DNA of 41,677 nt from Pirellulaceae bacterium. GTDB taxonomy: Bacteria > Planctomycetota > Planctomycetia > Pirellulales > Pirellulaceae. Below, piece by piece: positions 24,557 through 33,579 of the stretch; position 1 is the stretch's first letter, and every line of letters starts with the position of its first letter. The notes under the pieces are model-generated. The model was given only the letters and a program-made list of their open reading frames with translations. It was not told the DNA's origin and made no database searches. The translations under genes and the position numbers were made by a program. The DNA lies in assembly GCA_024102795.1 (NCBI GenBank), contig JAGFJK010000063.1, positions 1-41,677 on the forward strand, read 5' to 3'.

Positions 24557-25990
24557 GTGCTGACGATCTTGGGCCAACCGCAAACGTCGTCGAACGGGAT
24601 TTCACGCCGCAGGCTGATTCAGGCTGCCGGTGGTGGTCTGCTGGGGCTGTCTCTGCCCCAGGTTCTGGCGGCCGAATCGCTGCCGCGCAGCAGGCCGGTC
24701 CGGGCCCGCTCGGTGATCTTCGTCTTTCTGTTTGGCGGTCCCAGCCAGTTCGAGACGTTCGACATGAAGCCGGACGCCCCGGAAAAGATCCGCGGGCCGT
24801 TCAAACCGACTCCCGCGAGGACATCAGGGCTGCTGATCAGCGAGCATCTGGCGCGGCTGGCCAGCATTTCGGACAAGTACTGCGTCGTGCGGACGATGAC
24901 GCACCCCTACAACGACCACAGCGGCGCGGGACATTACCTGCAGACCGGGCGGCAATGGCAGATACCGATCGGCGGCGGCTTCAGCGCCACGCCCAAGGAC
25001 TGGCCGTCGATGGGGTCGGTGGTGGAATATCTGGCTCAGCATGAGCCGGGCGGCCTGGCGCGGGACCTGCCCAGCTATGCGGCGCTGCCCAACTGGCTGG
25101 GCCGGTTGCAGGACCGCGGGCAATATCGCCGGCCAGGACAGTACGGCGGCTGGCTGGGCCGCGGCTACGATCCGCTCACGACGCGCGTCGACAAACGCGA
25201 ACTGAACGACAACCCGTACTGGCGCGACTGCTCGGACGAGGAGCTGACGTTTCAGATCGAGGGGTTGATGGCGGCCGACGACCTGCCTCCGATTCGCCTG
25301 CGGCAACGCCAAACGCTGCTGGAACAGTTCGACGCCAGCCGCCGGACGCTCGACGGCCGGCCAGTCCGCGAATACGACCAGTTCCGCCAGCGAGCGGTGG
25401 CGCTGGCCACCTCCGAAACGACTCGGCGAGCGCTGGACATCCGCCAGGAACCCGACTCGCTGCGAGACCGCTATGGCCGTCACCTGTTCGGCCAGTCCGC
25501 ACTGATGGCTCGGCGGCTGGTCGAGGCTGGCACGCGTTTCGTCACCGTGCACTACGACTGCGTGGACGGGTACAGTTGGGATTCGCACTTGAACAGCCAG
25601 TCGCTGCAGAAACACCTGCTGCCCACGTTGGACCAGGGTTTGTCGGCCCTGCTGGAGGATCTGGATCAGCGTGGCCTGCTGGCGGAAACGCTGGTCGTGG
25701 CGATGGGCGAGATGGGACGCACGCCGCAAGCCAACGCCAGTTGGGGCCGAGGCCACTGGAGCACGCTGTTCCCGGCCCTGCTGGCCGGTGCCGGGATCGC
25801 CGGCGGCACGCTGTACGGCAGCTCCGACAAGGATGCCGCTTACCCGGTGGACCATCCCGTGCGTCCGGAGGATCTGGCGGCCACGATCTACGACGCGCTG
25901 GGGATCGATCCGGATCTGCGCTTGCCCGACGCTCAAGGCCGCCCGGTCCACATCTGCGAAGGTCAGCCGGTCCGCGGACTGTGGACCTGA
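24557..25990 (+). CDS. DUF1501 protein, Tat-exported, 477 aa (no. 1)
   Basis: DUF1501 proteins have an alkaline-phosphatase/sulfatase-like fold; they are abundant in planctomycetes and usually sit next to a DUF1549/DUF1553 cytochrome-like gene. Here the Tat signal is clear (SRRRLIQAAGGGLLGLSLPQ, residues 17-36). Family segments include VIFVFLFGGPSQFETFDMKP (about 53-72), HPYNDHSGAGHYLQTGR and GEMGRTPQANASWGRGHWS near 390. The start is a GTG at 24557 with AGGAG eight bases upstream. No DUF1549/DUF1553 partner is adjacent, which is unusual. The substrate is unknown. Confidence 0.9.
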   Translation: MLTILGQPQTSSNGISRRRLIQAAGGGLLGLSLPQVLAAESLPRSRPVRARSVIFVFLFGGPSQFETFDMKPDAPEKIRGPFKPTPARTSGLLISEHLARLASISDKYCVVRTMTHPYNDHSGAGHYLQTGRQWQIPIGGGFSATPKDWPSMGSVVEYLAQHEPGGLARDLPSYAALPNWLGRLQDRGQYRRPGQYGGWLGRGYDPLTTRVDKRELNDNPYWRDCSDEELTFQIEGLMAADDLPPIRLRQRQTLLEQFDASRRTLDGRPVREYDQFRQRAVALATSETTRRALDIRQEPDSLRDRYGRHLFGQSALMARRLVEAGTRFVTVHYDCVDGYSWDSHLNSQSLQKHLLPTLDQGLSALLEDLDQRGLLAETLVVAMGEMGRTPQANASWGRGHWSTLFPALLAGAGIAGGTLYGSSDKDAAYPVDHPVRPEDLAATIYDALGIDPDLRLPDAQGRPVHICEGQPVRGLWT

Positions 25991-26166
25991 TCCGGCGGTG
26001 GCGAGGGAGTAGTCAGTAGTCAGTAAGTCCGCGGTCGGATTGCGGACTGCTGGCGCTAGGTGCCGCGCTGGCTGGCGTGCGAGTTTCTCGCTTGGTGAGT
26101 TGTTCTGATTCCAAGCCGCGGCGGAGATGGATTGCAGATGCCGGATCGCCTGATTGAAGATTGAAG

Positions 26167-26257
26167 ATTGCAAATTGCAAATTGCAAATTGCAAATTGCA
26201 AATTGCAAATTGCAAATTGCAAATTGGGAATTGGGAATTGGGAATTGGGAATTGGGA
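26167..26257. repeat. Heptamer tandem array (ATTGCAA)n then (ATTGGGA)n
   Basis: About eight copies of a 7-base unit ATTGCAA are followed without a break by about five copies of ATTGGGA. The array is AT-rich in a GC-rich surrounding. The same heptamer recurs in reverse orientation at 27051-27084. Confidence 0.9.
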
Positions 26258-26281
26258 ACTGAAGGTTGCAGATTTGGCGTA

Positions 26282-26775
26282 ATTGTTCACGGCAATTCGA
26301 GATTGGGATAGGCGACGAGGAAAACCATCCAATCCTTCTGGCTCCCTCCCCGCTTCGGGGAGGGCTGGGGAGGGGCCTGCGGGACTACGGAGCAAAGCAA
26401 CTCGCTCGATTCGCACATGGTCCACTCGCGGGACGCGGACTTCGGACGAGTCGAACATCAATTGAGGATCTGAATTCTTAAGTGCGACCGGTGTTGGGTG
26501 ACTCCAACGGGCGCCAGGTGCGTCAAGACAAGGCGCACAAGAGTCCCTCCCCAGCCCTCCCCGGAAGCCGGGGAGGGAGCCAGAGGGATATCAAGGGGGA
26601 GCGCTCGCCGAGACGGAGGCCGTCCAATGTTCCCTCCGCTGTAACGCCAAACTCCCGCGGCAAAACAACTTGAATGCTGCACGATCTCGAAGCCGGAGAG
26701 GGAGCCGGAAGCGATCGATTGAATCCTCGTCGCCTGTTTGCGTGACGAAGCGCCGACAACGGTTGCAGATTTGGC
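26282..26775 (+). repeat. Composite repeat, copy A
   Basis: This copy reads from TAATTGTTCACGG to CGTTGCAGATTTGG-like sequence. Two inverted blocks of CTCCCCGG-type hairpin (about 26341-26378 and 26545-26585) enclose about 165 bases. The right flank (GAGCGCTCGCCGAGACGGAGG, ..., CTCGAAGCCGGAGAGGG, about 26590-26705) is also found, reverse-complemented, in copy C. The left flank is shared with copy B. Confidence 0.65.
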
Positions 26776-27050
26776 AAAGTTGCAACGGAGACCGATGAAA
26801 TAGCGGGAGGAGTTGGCGGAGAGAAACCGCGAACTCTCGGCGCAGATCGACTAAGTCTTCGATACGCTGCCCGTCAGGCGGCATGACAGGCACCTTGCTG
26901 GTCAGCCGGGCGACACCGCGAGTCAGTTAGCTGGTTGTGGCTGATTCCCAATGGGGACGCTCAGCCCCGAAACTCGCCAGTTCAACAATCTCCTCGCCAC
27001 TCCATAACGAAACAAGTCTCCGTCCACCGAACTCTAACCTCAAACTTCAA

Positions 27051-27084
27051 TTTGCAATTTGCAATTCCTAATTTGCAATTTGCA
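27051..27084. repeat. Opposed heptamer array (TTTGCAA)n
   Basis: Runs of AATTTGCAATTTGCAATT, broken by CCTAA, are the reverse complement of the unit at 26167-26225, about 830 bases away. The two arrays could pair to make a very long stem. Confidence 0.8.
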
Positions 27085-27167
27085 ATCTTCCTCTCCCCGG
27101 ACACTCACCCGCGATCCCAACTCGCTCGCTGCCCATGACCTCCTGGCGACCGTCCGTCCCGATGGGG

Positions 27168-28529
27168 TCAACCGACTCGCGGCACGCTCCAGTGGCCTCC
27201 TTCGCGGTAGTTGCGGCCGACCAGCGCGTTGGCTTCGTCGTCCGCCAGAATCTGCTCCAACTGCGGGTCGAACCGCAGTGTTCGCTGGACGCGAGCGGAA
27301 ATGTTGGCCAGGTGCACCAGGGTGGCCGAAAGCGTGCCGGCATGCACGTCGGCGTTCAATTGGTCTTGTTTACCGCGGATGCAGTCGAAGAAGTTCTGGT
27401 GATGAGCGACCAGGTCGACGCCTCCCGTCCGTTCGGCCAGCAGCTTGTTCCGCGGCCCATACAGCCGCCAGCCCTGGGTGTGCCCCATGACCAGCAGGCC
27501 TTCGGTACCGTAGAATGCCGCGCCGTTTTCGTAGCCTTCCTGCACGTAGGGAGACCAGATCCGCTGCTCGAAGATCAACTGCTTCCTCCGGCCAGCCGGC
27601 GCGCCTTCCGCCGGATATTCGAACACCGCGTACTGCGTGTCGGGAAATTGCTGATCGTCGTCGAAGAAGCTTTTGCCGCCCAGACAAGTCGCCGTCGTGG
27701 GATGCTGGTCCACGCCCAGCCCCCACACGGCGACGTCAATGTCGTGCACTCCGTCGTTGCCGATGTCGCCGCAGCCGAAGTCGTACCACCAGCGCCAGAC
27801 GCCGGGCAGCATGTTCGAGCGGTAGGGAACCAGCGGAGCGGGGCCCAGCCAGGCGTCGTAATCCAGGTGGTCGGGCGGCTGCGTGGGCTGCGATTTGCCG
27901 ATCGAGCCGCGGCGCTGGCTGTTCCAGGCCTTCGCGACCAGCACCTCGCCGATTTCGCCGGCCAGCACCCGCTGGATGCCCTCGCGCACGCAGTCGGTGC
28001 TGCGGCTTTGCGTGCCGACCTGCAGCAGCTTGCCGCTGCGCTGGACCGCCTCGCGCATCAGGCGGCCTTCCCGGATGTTGTGGCAGCACGGCTTCTCGAC
28101 GTACACATGCTTGCCAGCGTCCAGGGCCAGGATGGCGGCCGGAGCGTGCCAGTGATCGGGCGTGGCGATGAACACCGCATCGACCGCCTTGTCGTCCAGC
28201 ACCTTCCGCATGTCGGTGACCGCTTGCGGCTTGCGGCCCGACGTCTGTTCGGCCAGTTCGGCGGCCTTGTCAAGCCGCTGGCGGTCGACGTCGCAGACGT
28301 AGGCCACTCGCACGTCGCGGCGGGCGGCCAGCAATCGGAGATGGTTCGAGCCCATGCCTCCGGGGCCGATCACGCCCAGGGTCAGCGTGTCATCCGCGTC
28401 GGCGCCGAGGTTCTGCCTGGAGGCCTCCGGATTCTGCGCGGCGGCCGCGGGGTTCTGCCTGGCGGCGGCAAGTGCCAGCGCGCCCGCGCCGGCTGCCTGC
28501 ATGAAAGTGCGACGATTGGTCGTTGGCAT
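27168..28529 (-). CDS. Gfo/Idh/MocA oxidoreductase, Tat-exported, 453 aa (no. 1)
   Basis: The protein should be an NAD(P)-dependent sugar or inositol dehydrogenase of the Gfo/Idh/MocA family. The Tat signal has RR at 6-7 (NRRTFMQAAGAGALALAAA). The Rossmann Gly motif is GVIGPGGMGSNH (about 52-63) and the family Glu-Lys-Pro is at 145-147 (VYVEKPCCHN). The C-terminal substrate domain follows (WYDFGCGDIGNDGVHDID, about 250). I chose the ATG at 28529 because the Tat motif follows directly. It lies 107 bases downstream of the 1026-aa glycosidase-like gene on the same strand, so a common role in sugar use in the cell envelope is likely. The substrate is unknown. Confidence 0.9.
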   Translation of the reverse strand: MPTTNRRTFMQAAGAGALALAAARQNPAAAAQNPEASRQNLGADADDTLTLGVIGPGGMGSNHLRLLAARRDVRVAYVCDVDRQRLDKAAELAEQTSGRKPQAVTDMRKVLDDKAVDAVFIATPDHWHAPAAILALDAGKHVYVEKPCCHNIREGRLMREAVQRSGKLLQVGTQSRSTDCVREGIQRVLAGEIGEVLVAKAWNSQRRGSIGKSQPTQPPDHLDYDAWLGPAPLVPYRSNMLPGVWRWWYDFGCGDIGNDGVHDIDVAVWGLGVDQHPTTATCLGGKSFFDDDQQFPDTQYAVFEYPAEGAPAGRRKQLIFEQRIWSPYVQEGYENGAAFYGTEGLLVMGHTQGWRLYGPRNKLLAERTGGVDLVAHHQNFFDCIRGKQDQLNADVHAGTLSATLVHLANISARVQRTLRFDPQLEQILADDEANALVGRNYREGGHWSVPRVG

Positions 28530-28636
28530 GGGGGAGCACTCCGGAGTCTGGGTGTGCAAGGCGGACATCGAGCGAATGACGGGAACCAACCGAGCGACAA
28601 GCGAAGGCGTCATGCGGTCGTCGCACGGCGGTTATC

Positions 28637-31600
28637 CTAACGCAGGATCAGGGCATCCGCCACATCCAGGTCCAGGATCAACACGCTGGCGCCGTCGGTC
28701 GCTTCAACTTTGACCTGATTGCCGCTGGCCAATGAAATCCTGGAGCGCGGAACATCGGCCGCGATGGTGACGCGGAGGGATCGCACCGGCTGGCCGCTCC
28801 AGTTGATCAGCGGAATGGCCACTCCGCCGGGCGATCGGACGATGGTGGTTTCGACCAGCGGCTCGCTGCACACGACCGGCAGTTGCAGCTTGTCCGCCGG
28901 TTCGCCGATCAACCGTGCCGCTCGCGCGTCGAACTTTGTCGGCAGAAAATGCACCATGGCGTCGTCCGTCGCGCCCCGATCCATGGGGCGCCGCGGAATC
29001 GCTGGCTGGTAGTAGCTTAATCCTGGCAGAAAGGCCAGGCAGACCACTCGCCCGCGTCCCGCTTCGCGACGCACAATCGCCGGCCCGCCGCTGGCGAAGC
29101 TGGCGGCCACGTTTCCCGTGGTGACGCGGAGCCGGCTGCGGACACAGTACACGGGCAGCTTCTGTTCCGTTTCGTCATCACCGGGCAGCACGACGTGGTC
29201 GATCGGTTGAGCGAACGGCAGATCCTGTTTGAGCCAGACGATCTGCGAGCCGCCGGGAGCGTCGAGCGCGTCCTGTTCCACGCCCAGCAGTTCGCGAAGC
29301 ACCTGGTTCGGCCGGTTCAGTTCGTCGAACATGCCGGCGCCGGCGGTGGCTGCCAGTGTCCCGCCCGCCTCGACCCACTTGCGGATCGCCTGGCTGGCCG
29401 CGCCGCTCACATGCGCGTCGGTCAAGTACAGCACCCGGTACTGGCCGAGCGTCCCGTCGAGCGCGTCCTGTTCGACGACCACGTCGAGCGGTACTTGCTG
29501 GTGCCGGATGGCCGTGTACAGGGCCCGTTTGGCGGCCGCGAACGAACCCAGGCTGTCGCCCCAGATATCGGCCGTTTCGCTGAACCACAAGGCGGCCTGC
29601 CCCGTTTCCACGCGGCCGTCCTGCACAATGTCCTCGAACAGCCCAAGCTCCCGGAAGCTCCGCAGCACTTGGGCGTACATCGGCGGTTCGTCCACGTGGT
29701 TCTCGGTGTACGCCACGTGGACCGGCCGGAATTCGAACAGGTCGACGATCTTCATGCCGTGAGCCAGGCAGCCGTAGAACAGCCGCCGCCACTGGTTCGG
29801 CGTGTTGTTGGGCATGTGCGGCATGACGTAGTACATGATGCGGCGGTCGGGATGATGGCGCAGCCCGGCCCGGAACAGATCCAGGTTGATATGGTTCATC
29901 TGCGGCGTGCCGACCGGCACCTGCCAGATGTAATCCTCGCTCCAAGGCAGCGTCATGCCGTCGGCCCGAAAGACCGAAACCCACTTGAACACCTCGCCCA
30001 GGAACATGTGCTCCTGCGGATAGTGCGGCGAGAAGTTCGCTCCGATGCCGGCGTTTGGCAGATGACGGCGCAAGATGTCGGTCCGCTCCTTGATGGCCTG
30101 AATGCCGTAATGATACTGGTATCGTTTCGACCAGTAGTAAACGCCTGGATTCGCGGCTTTCAATTCCGCCGCGGTCTGGTAGCGGATCTTGGTCCAGTCG
30201 CTGCCCGCTGCCGGGTCGACGGCCGATGGCTGGAGTCCCTGTTGGCGGAGCCACTGGCGAAAGCCCTCGTCGGTGTCCGCGCCTGCCGGCGCCGGCAAGC
30301 CGATTTCATCACCCAGGCTGACCACGGCGATGTCGTTGGCCTGGCTGCCCAGCGCCTGGCAATGCTCGGCCAGCTTCGGCGTCGGCACGCCGCGGACATC
30401 GATGTAGCCTCGCCCCGGTCCGCTGTCGGCCTGCGTATCGGACAGGCCGAACAACTGCTTGAATTCCCTGACCGCGGCCGCATGCCGCCCGTTGTCGAGT
30501 GGGTCGAACGTGTAGCCGTAGATCGGTGTCCGCGTGGGCGTGCGGCCATGAGCCGGCTGCTGCTTGAGGAAGGCCAGCAGGTCATAAAGCACGTCTTCCA
30601 GCTTGCGCAGCCGCCGCGTGTACCGCGTGTCGGCATCCGCGGCCAATGTCAGCTCGCCCTGCCCCTGGAACGTGGCCAACGTTTCCAATTTGCCTTCCGC
30701 CGTGCGGACGGCAAACTCGGCTTCATACGGGCCGTCGCCAGTCCAATACCACTGGCCGTCGTTCAGCGCATCCATGGCGCCGCCAACTTCGACCCAGTCG
30801 CTGGTCTGGCCCGCTTCGACGTTGATCCGCGGCGATGGCCAGTTGCGGATGTGCACCCAATACGGCGAATGCTGTTGCCAGTTGCCGCCGCCCGGAGCAC
30901 CGCGGCCCTGGAAGACCAGCGGCTGCGTGCCGCGATTGCGGACCCGCAGCCAGACGTCGCCCGATTGGGTCAACATGCCGTCCAGGGGCAGGTAGTTTTC
31001 CTTCTCGATCCGTTCGGCCACCTGCGGCTTGTCAGTCGTCAGCATGACCAGGTCGACATTGCGGCGAGCGGCCGGTTCCGGCTGGCGGCCGGCGACCAGC
31101 GTGATGCGGGCCGGTCCGGCGGCCAGCTTGACGGTGGCGTCGTGCCCTTCCCAGACGATGTTCTCGACCGCTCCCCAGCTCCAGCCGACTTCCTTTTTCA
31201 ACTTTTCGCGGAAGGCCCAGATTTTCAGATTGTCCCGCGCGCCGTACAACCGATCGAACACTTGACGCCCGCCCTGTTCGATCCGCAGGCGGAACTGGGT
31301 CTCGAAGCGATACGCGGCCTCGTAACGCACCAGCGCCAGATACTCGCCCTCGGCGGGAATCTCAACTTCAATCGCCGCGACGGTCTCGTCGGCCTGTTCC
31401 GGCGCGCCGAGGAACGCTTTGCGGCTGAGGAACGAGTTGGCGAACGTGGCGGCGTAATAGTTTTCGCCCCACTTGCCGGCGCGCCAGCCGGGCTGGGCCA
31501 CTTGAAACTCCTCGGCCTCGGCGATCAGCAGGCCGTCGGGCTGCGCGGTCAGCCTGGGGCGCGACCGCCCGTAGGCTTGCGCGGCGGCCGCGCGATCCAA

Positions 31601-31717
31601 CTCGGCCGCTCGCGGCGCTTCGCACGGCAGCGTGCAGAAGACCAGGCTGCAGAGCAAACGGCCGAGCAGCCGCAATCGCCGAGCGTCGAAGAACCTGCGG
31701 AGAGAATCAGCGATCAT
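28637..31717 (-). CDS. Secreted glycosidase-like protein, beta-galactosidase trimerisation-like, 1026 aa
   Basis: The N-terminus carries a signal peptide (about 1-38, ending APRAAE). Residues about 55-330 look like carbohydrate-binding beta-sandwich domains (GLLIAEAEEFQVAQPGWRAG opening). Residues about 360-680 have a TIM-barrel-like pattern (FKWVSVFRADGMTLPWSEDY, then RRLFYGCLAHGMKIVDLFEF). Residues about 700-860 resemble the amidotransferase-like GH42 trimerisation domain (VLYLTDAHVSGAASQAIRKW, VEAGGTLAATAGAG). I cannot place the catalytic acids with confidence, so the exact family and sugar are open. AGGA precedes the ATG. It is probably co-transcribed with the oxidoreductase downstream. 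Confidence 0.72.
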   Translation of the reverse strand: MIADSLRRFFDARRLRLLGRLLCSLVFCTLPCEAPRAAELDRAAAAQAYGRSRPRLTAQPDGLLIAEAEEFQVAQPGWRAGKWGENYYAATFANSFLSRKAFLGAPEQADETVAAIEVEIPAEGEYLALVRYEAAYRFETQFRLRIEQGGRQVFDRLYGARDNLKIWAFREKLKKEVGWSWGAVENIVWEGHDATVKLAAGPARITLVAGRQPEPAARRNVDLVMLTTDKPQVAERIEKENYLPLDGMLTQSGDVWLRVRNRGTQPLVFQGRGAPGGGNWQQHSPYWVHIRNWPSPRINVEAGQTSDWVEVGGAMDALNDGQWYWTGDGPYEAEFAVRTAEGKLETLATFQGQGELTLAADADTRYTRRLRKLEDVLYDLLAFLKQQPAHGRTPTRTPIYGYTFDPLDNGRHAAAVREFKQLFGLSDTQADSGPGRGYIDVRGVPTPKLAEHCQALGSQANDIAVVSLGDEIGLPAPAGADTDEGFRQWLRQQGLQPSAVDPAAGSDWTKIRYQTAAELKAANPGVYYWSKRYQYHYGIQAIKERTDILRRHLPNAGIGANFSPHYPQEHMFLGEVFKWVSVFRADGMTLPWSEDYIWQVPVGTPQMNHINLDLFRAGLRHHPDRRIMYYVMPHMPNNTPNQWRRLFYGCLAHGMKIVDLFEFRPVHVAYTENHVDEPPMYAQVLRSFRELGLFEDIVQDGRVETGQAALWFSETADIWGDSLGSFAAAKRALYTAIRHQQVPLDVVVEQDALDGTLGQYRVLYLTDAHVSGAASQAIRKWVEAGGTLAATAGAGMFDELNRPNQVLRELLGVEQDALDAPGGSQIVWLKQDLPFAQPIDHVVLPGDDETEQKLPVYCVRSRLRVTTGNVAASFASGGPAIVRREAGRGRVVCLAFLPGLSYYQPAIPRRPMDRGATDDAMVHFLPTKFDARAARLIGEPADKLQLPVVCSEPLVETTIVRSPGGVAIPLINWSGQPVRSLRVTIAADVPRSRISLASGNQVKVEATDGASVLILDLDVADALILR

Positions 31718-32441
31718 GGCGGGTCCTGAGGGCGGGAGAGCAGGAGTGGACTGCCGTGGTGCGGCGACCAGCGGCTAACTCGACCCCATGATACTCCGTC
31801 CGCCGTCGCCCCGCGAGCGCCGAGCGATCCGCCGCGCGCCGGCGGGATTCGAAGAGAGGGAAGTGCGGCGTGCGCTGGAGTGATTGTTCACGGTGTTTCG
31901 TCACGCAATCGGCGACAAGGACTTAATCAATCACTTCTGGCCCCCTCCCCGGCTTCCGGGGAGGGTTGGGGAGGGGCCTGCGGGACTCGAGCGGACAACC
32001 ATGTGTTCATCTCGCGCAATGGGCTGTAGCGCACGTGGATTCGTAGTGGTTCAGATTCGGAATCCTGGTCCGAATGTATGTGTCCAGGTGCTATTCGAGT
32101 GAATGTGGCCGTTGCGGGTTGAGTCTGGCAGTGCACGAAAGAGCCCCTCCCCAGCCCTCCCCGAAGCGGGGAGGGGGCCAGAAGGATCTGTTTGCTTACT
32201 CTTCGCCAACCTGAATCTCGAATCCCGTGAGCGGTTACGCGCCGTACCGTCGGAAGCCGAATGACCCGCCGCGCCAAACCGGCAGTTCAATTGTATCGAA
32301 TCTTGAGTAAACTTAGCGATCATTCACGCGATATCAAAACTCGTCCCGCGTATATCGCTGCCTGGTGCAACTTCCCAATACCGAACAGCGCCGGACGTGA
32401 ATATGCGATGAATCGCCTGTCTTGTTCATGAGGTACCCGCG
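31718..32441. other. 724-base divergent region dominated by repeat copy B
   Basis: This region lies between the divergent glycosidase-like and sialidase-like genes. Most of it is composite repeat copy B (31884-32282), preceded by a degenerate GCCGGCGGGATTCGAAG hairpin piece near 31839 related to copy D. I see no gene. Promoters for the two flanking genes should lie near each edge. Confidence 0.5.
31884..32282 (+). repeat. Composite repeat, copy B
   Basis: The core is about 240 bases bounded by inverted hairpin blocks (CCCTCCCCGGCTTCCGGGGA near 31943 and GCCCTCCCCGAAGCGGGGAG near 32153). The interior (CGGACAACCATGTGTTCATC, TATGTGTCCAGGTG, TGCGGGTTGAGTCTGGCA) matches the reverse complement of copy C closely. 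The right flank matches copy D. Confidence 0.65.
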
Positions 32442-33536
32442 ATGCGACTGCCCGGTTGGTTCCAGCATTTCGTGCCGCTTCTCCACACCCTGGCAGCGCT
32501 GACCGCGGCAACCGCGGCGGCGGCCGAACCGAACGTGGAACGCCGGGCCGAGCTGCCTGCCGTCCGCGTGGCGAATGTGCGGCGAGTGTTTCATAACGGC
32601 CAGCACAATGCGTTCACGGACCTGTGCCGGTTCGGCGAGCGGTACTATCTGACGTTCCGCAGTTGCCCCGATGGCCACGGCGTAAGCCCGACGGCTTCGG
32701 TCATCGTCCTGGCCAGTGACGACTTGCAACAGTGGCGGCAGGTGCATCAGTTTCACGTTCCCCAGCGCGACACGCGCGATCCGCACTTCCTGCAGTTCCG
32801 CGACAAGCTGTTCGTGCTGACCGGCACCTGGTACTGCGGCGATTCAGCGCCGCGGGAATACGACATGAACCAGCAGTTGGGTTACGCCGTGCACAGCTCG
32901 GACGGCCGCCAGTGGACAGGCCCGATCATGCTGGAAGGAACCTACGGGCACTACATCTGGCGAGCGGCCGCGCACGGCGACCAGGCCTATCTGTGCGGGC
33001 GCCGCAAACGGGAGTTCGCCCACACCGCTTCGCGCGACGCGCGGGACCCGTTGGTCGAATCGGCCATGCTGGTCAGCGACGACGGACTGGTGTGGCGCAC
33101 GGCCGGCCTGTTTCAGGAGGAATATGGCAACGAGACGGCGTTTCTGTTCGAACCGGACGGGGCGGTGCTGGCCGTGGCTCGCAGCGGCGGCGGCCGCAAC
33201 GCCCAGGTCTGCCGTTCCCGACCTCCCTACGACCGCTGGACTCGCGGCGATCTGGGACGCTACCTGGGCGGGCCGCTCGTCGTCCGCTGGGGCGACCATT
33301 ACCTGGTGGGCGGCCGCAAATCGCAGGACGGCAAACCGGTGACCTGCCTGTCATGGCTCGCCGGCGACCAGTTGCACGACTTCGCGGTCCTGCCCAGCGG
33401 CGGCGACAACTCCTATCCGGGCTTCGTGCCGCTGGAGAATGGCCGGGCACTGGTGTCGTACTACTCCAGCCACGAAACGGACGATGCGGGACGGCCGATC
33501 ACGGCAATCTACCTGGCGGAGTTGGAGCGGCGGTAG
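32442..33536 (+). CDS. Secreted sialidase-like beta-propeller protein, 364 aa
   Basis: A signal peptide (about 1-28) is followed by repeating beta-sheet segments typical of sialidase-like or GH43/GH117-like propellers: FTDLCRFGERYYLTFRSC, SVIVLASDDLQQWRQVHQF, QFRDKLFVLTGTWYCG, and a late PLVVRWGDHYLVGGRKSQDG. Asp-box-like SSDGRQW and SDDGLVW strings appear about 80 residues apart. This fits a secreted glycan-binding or glycan-cleaving enzyme; the catalytic set is not certain. GAGGT precedes the ATG. It diverges from the glycosidase-like gene, so the two probably serve the same polysaccharide. Confidence 0.75.
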   Translation: MRLPGWFQHFVPLLHTLAALTAATAAAAEPNVERRAELPAVRVANVRRVFHNGQHNAFTDLCRFGERYYLTFRSCPDGHGVSPTASVIVLASDDLQQWRQVHQFHVPQRDTRDPHFLQFRDKLFVLTGTWYCGDSAPREYDMNQQLGYAVHSSDGRQWTGPIMLEGTYGHYIWRAAAHGDQAYLCGRRKREFAHTASRDARDPLVESAMLVSDDGLVWRTAGLFQEEYGNETAFLFEPDGAVLAVARSGGGRNAQVCRSRPPYDRWTRGDLGRYLGGPLVVRWGDHYLVGGRKSQDGKPVTCLSWLAGDQLHDFAVLPSGGDNSYPGFVPLENGRALVSYYSSHETDDAGRPITAIYLAELERR

Positions 33537-33579
33537 ATCCGTTGCTTTCGCGGAGCCAACGGCGACACGAAGTACCTGC

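Larger units (their letters stand above)
25991..27167. other. 1.18-kb intergenic region filled with repeats
   Basis: I see no supported gene in this stretch, which lies between two convergent genes. It contains the heptamer array 26167-26257, repeat copy A (26282-26775) and the opposed heptamer array 27051-27084. Open frames through it are short or made of repeat sequence. Confidence 0.55.

Noticed and set aside
29195..31729. An 844-codon plus-strand frame antisense to the glycosidase-like gene
   Set aside because: High GC makes long antisense frames common. The minus-strand product has a signal peptide, ribosome site and recognisable domains, and the plus-strand one has none.
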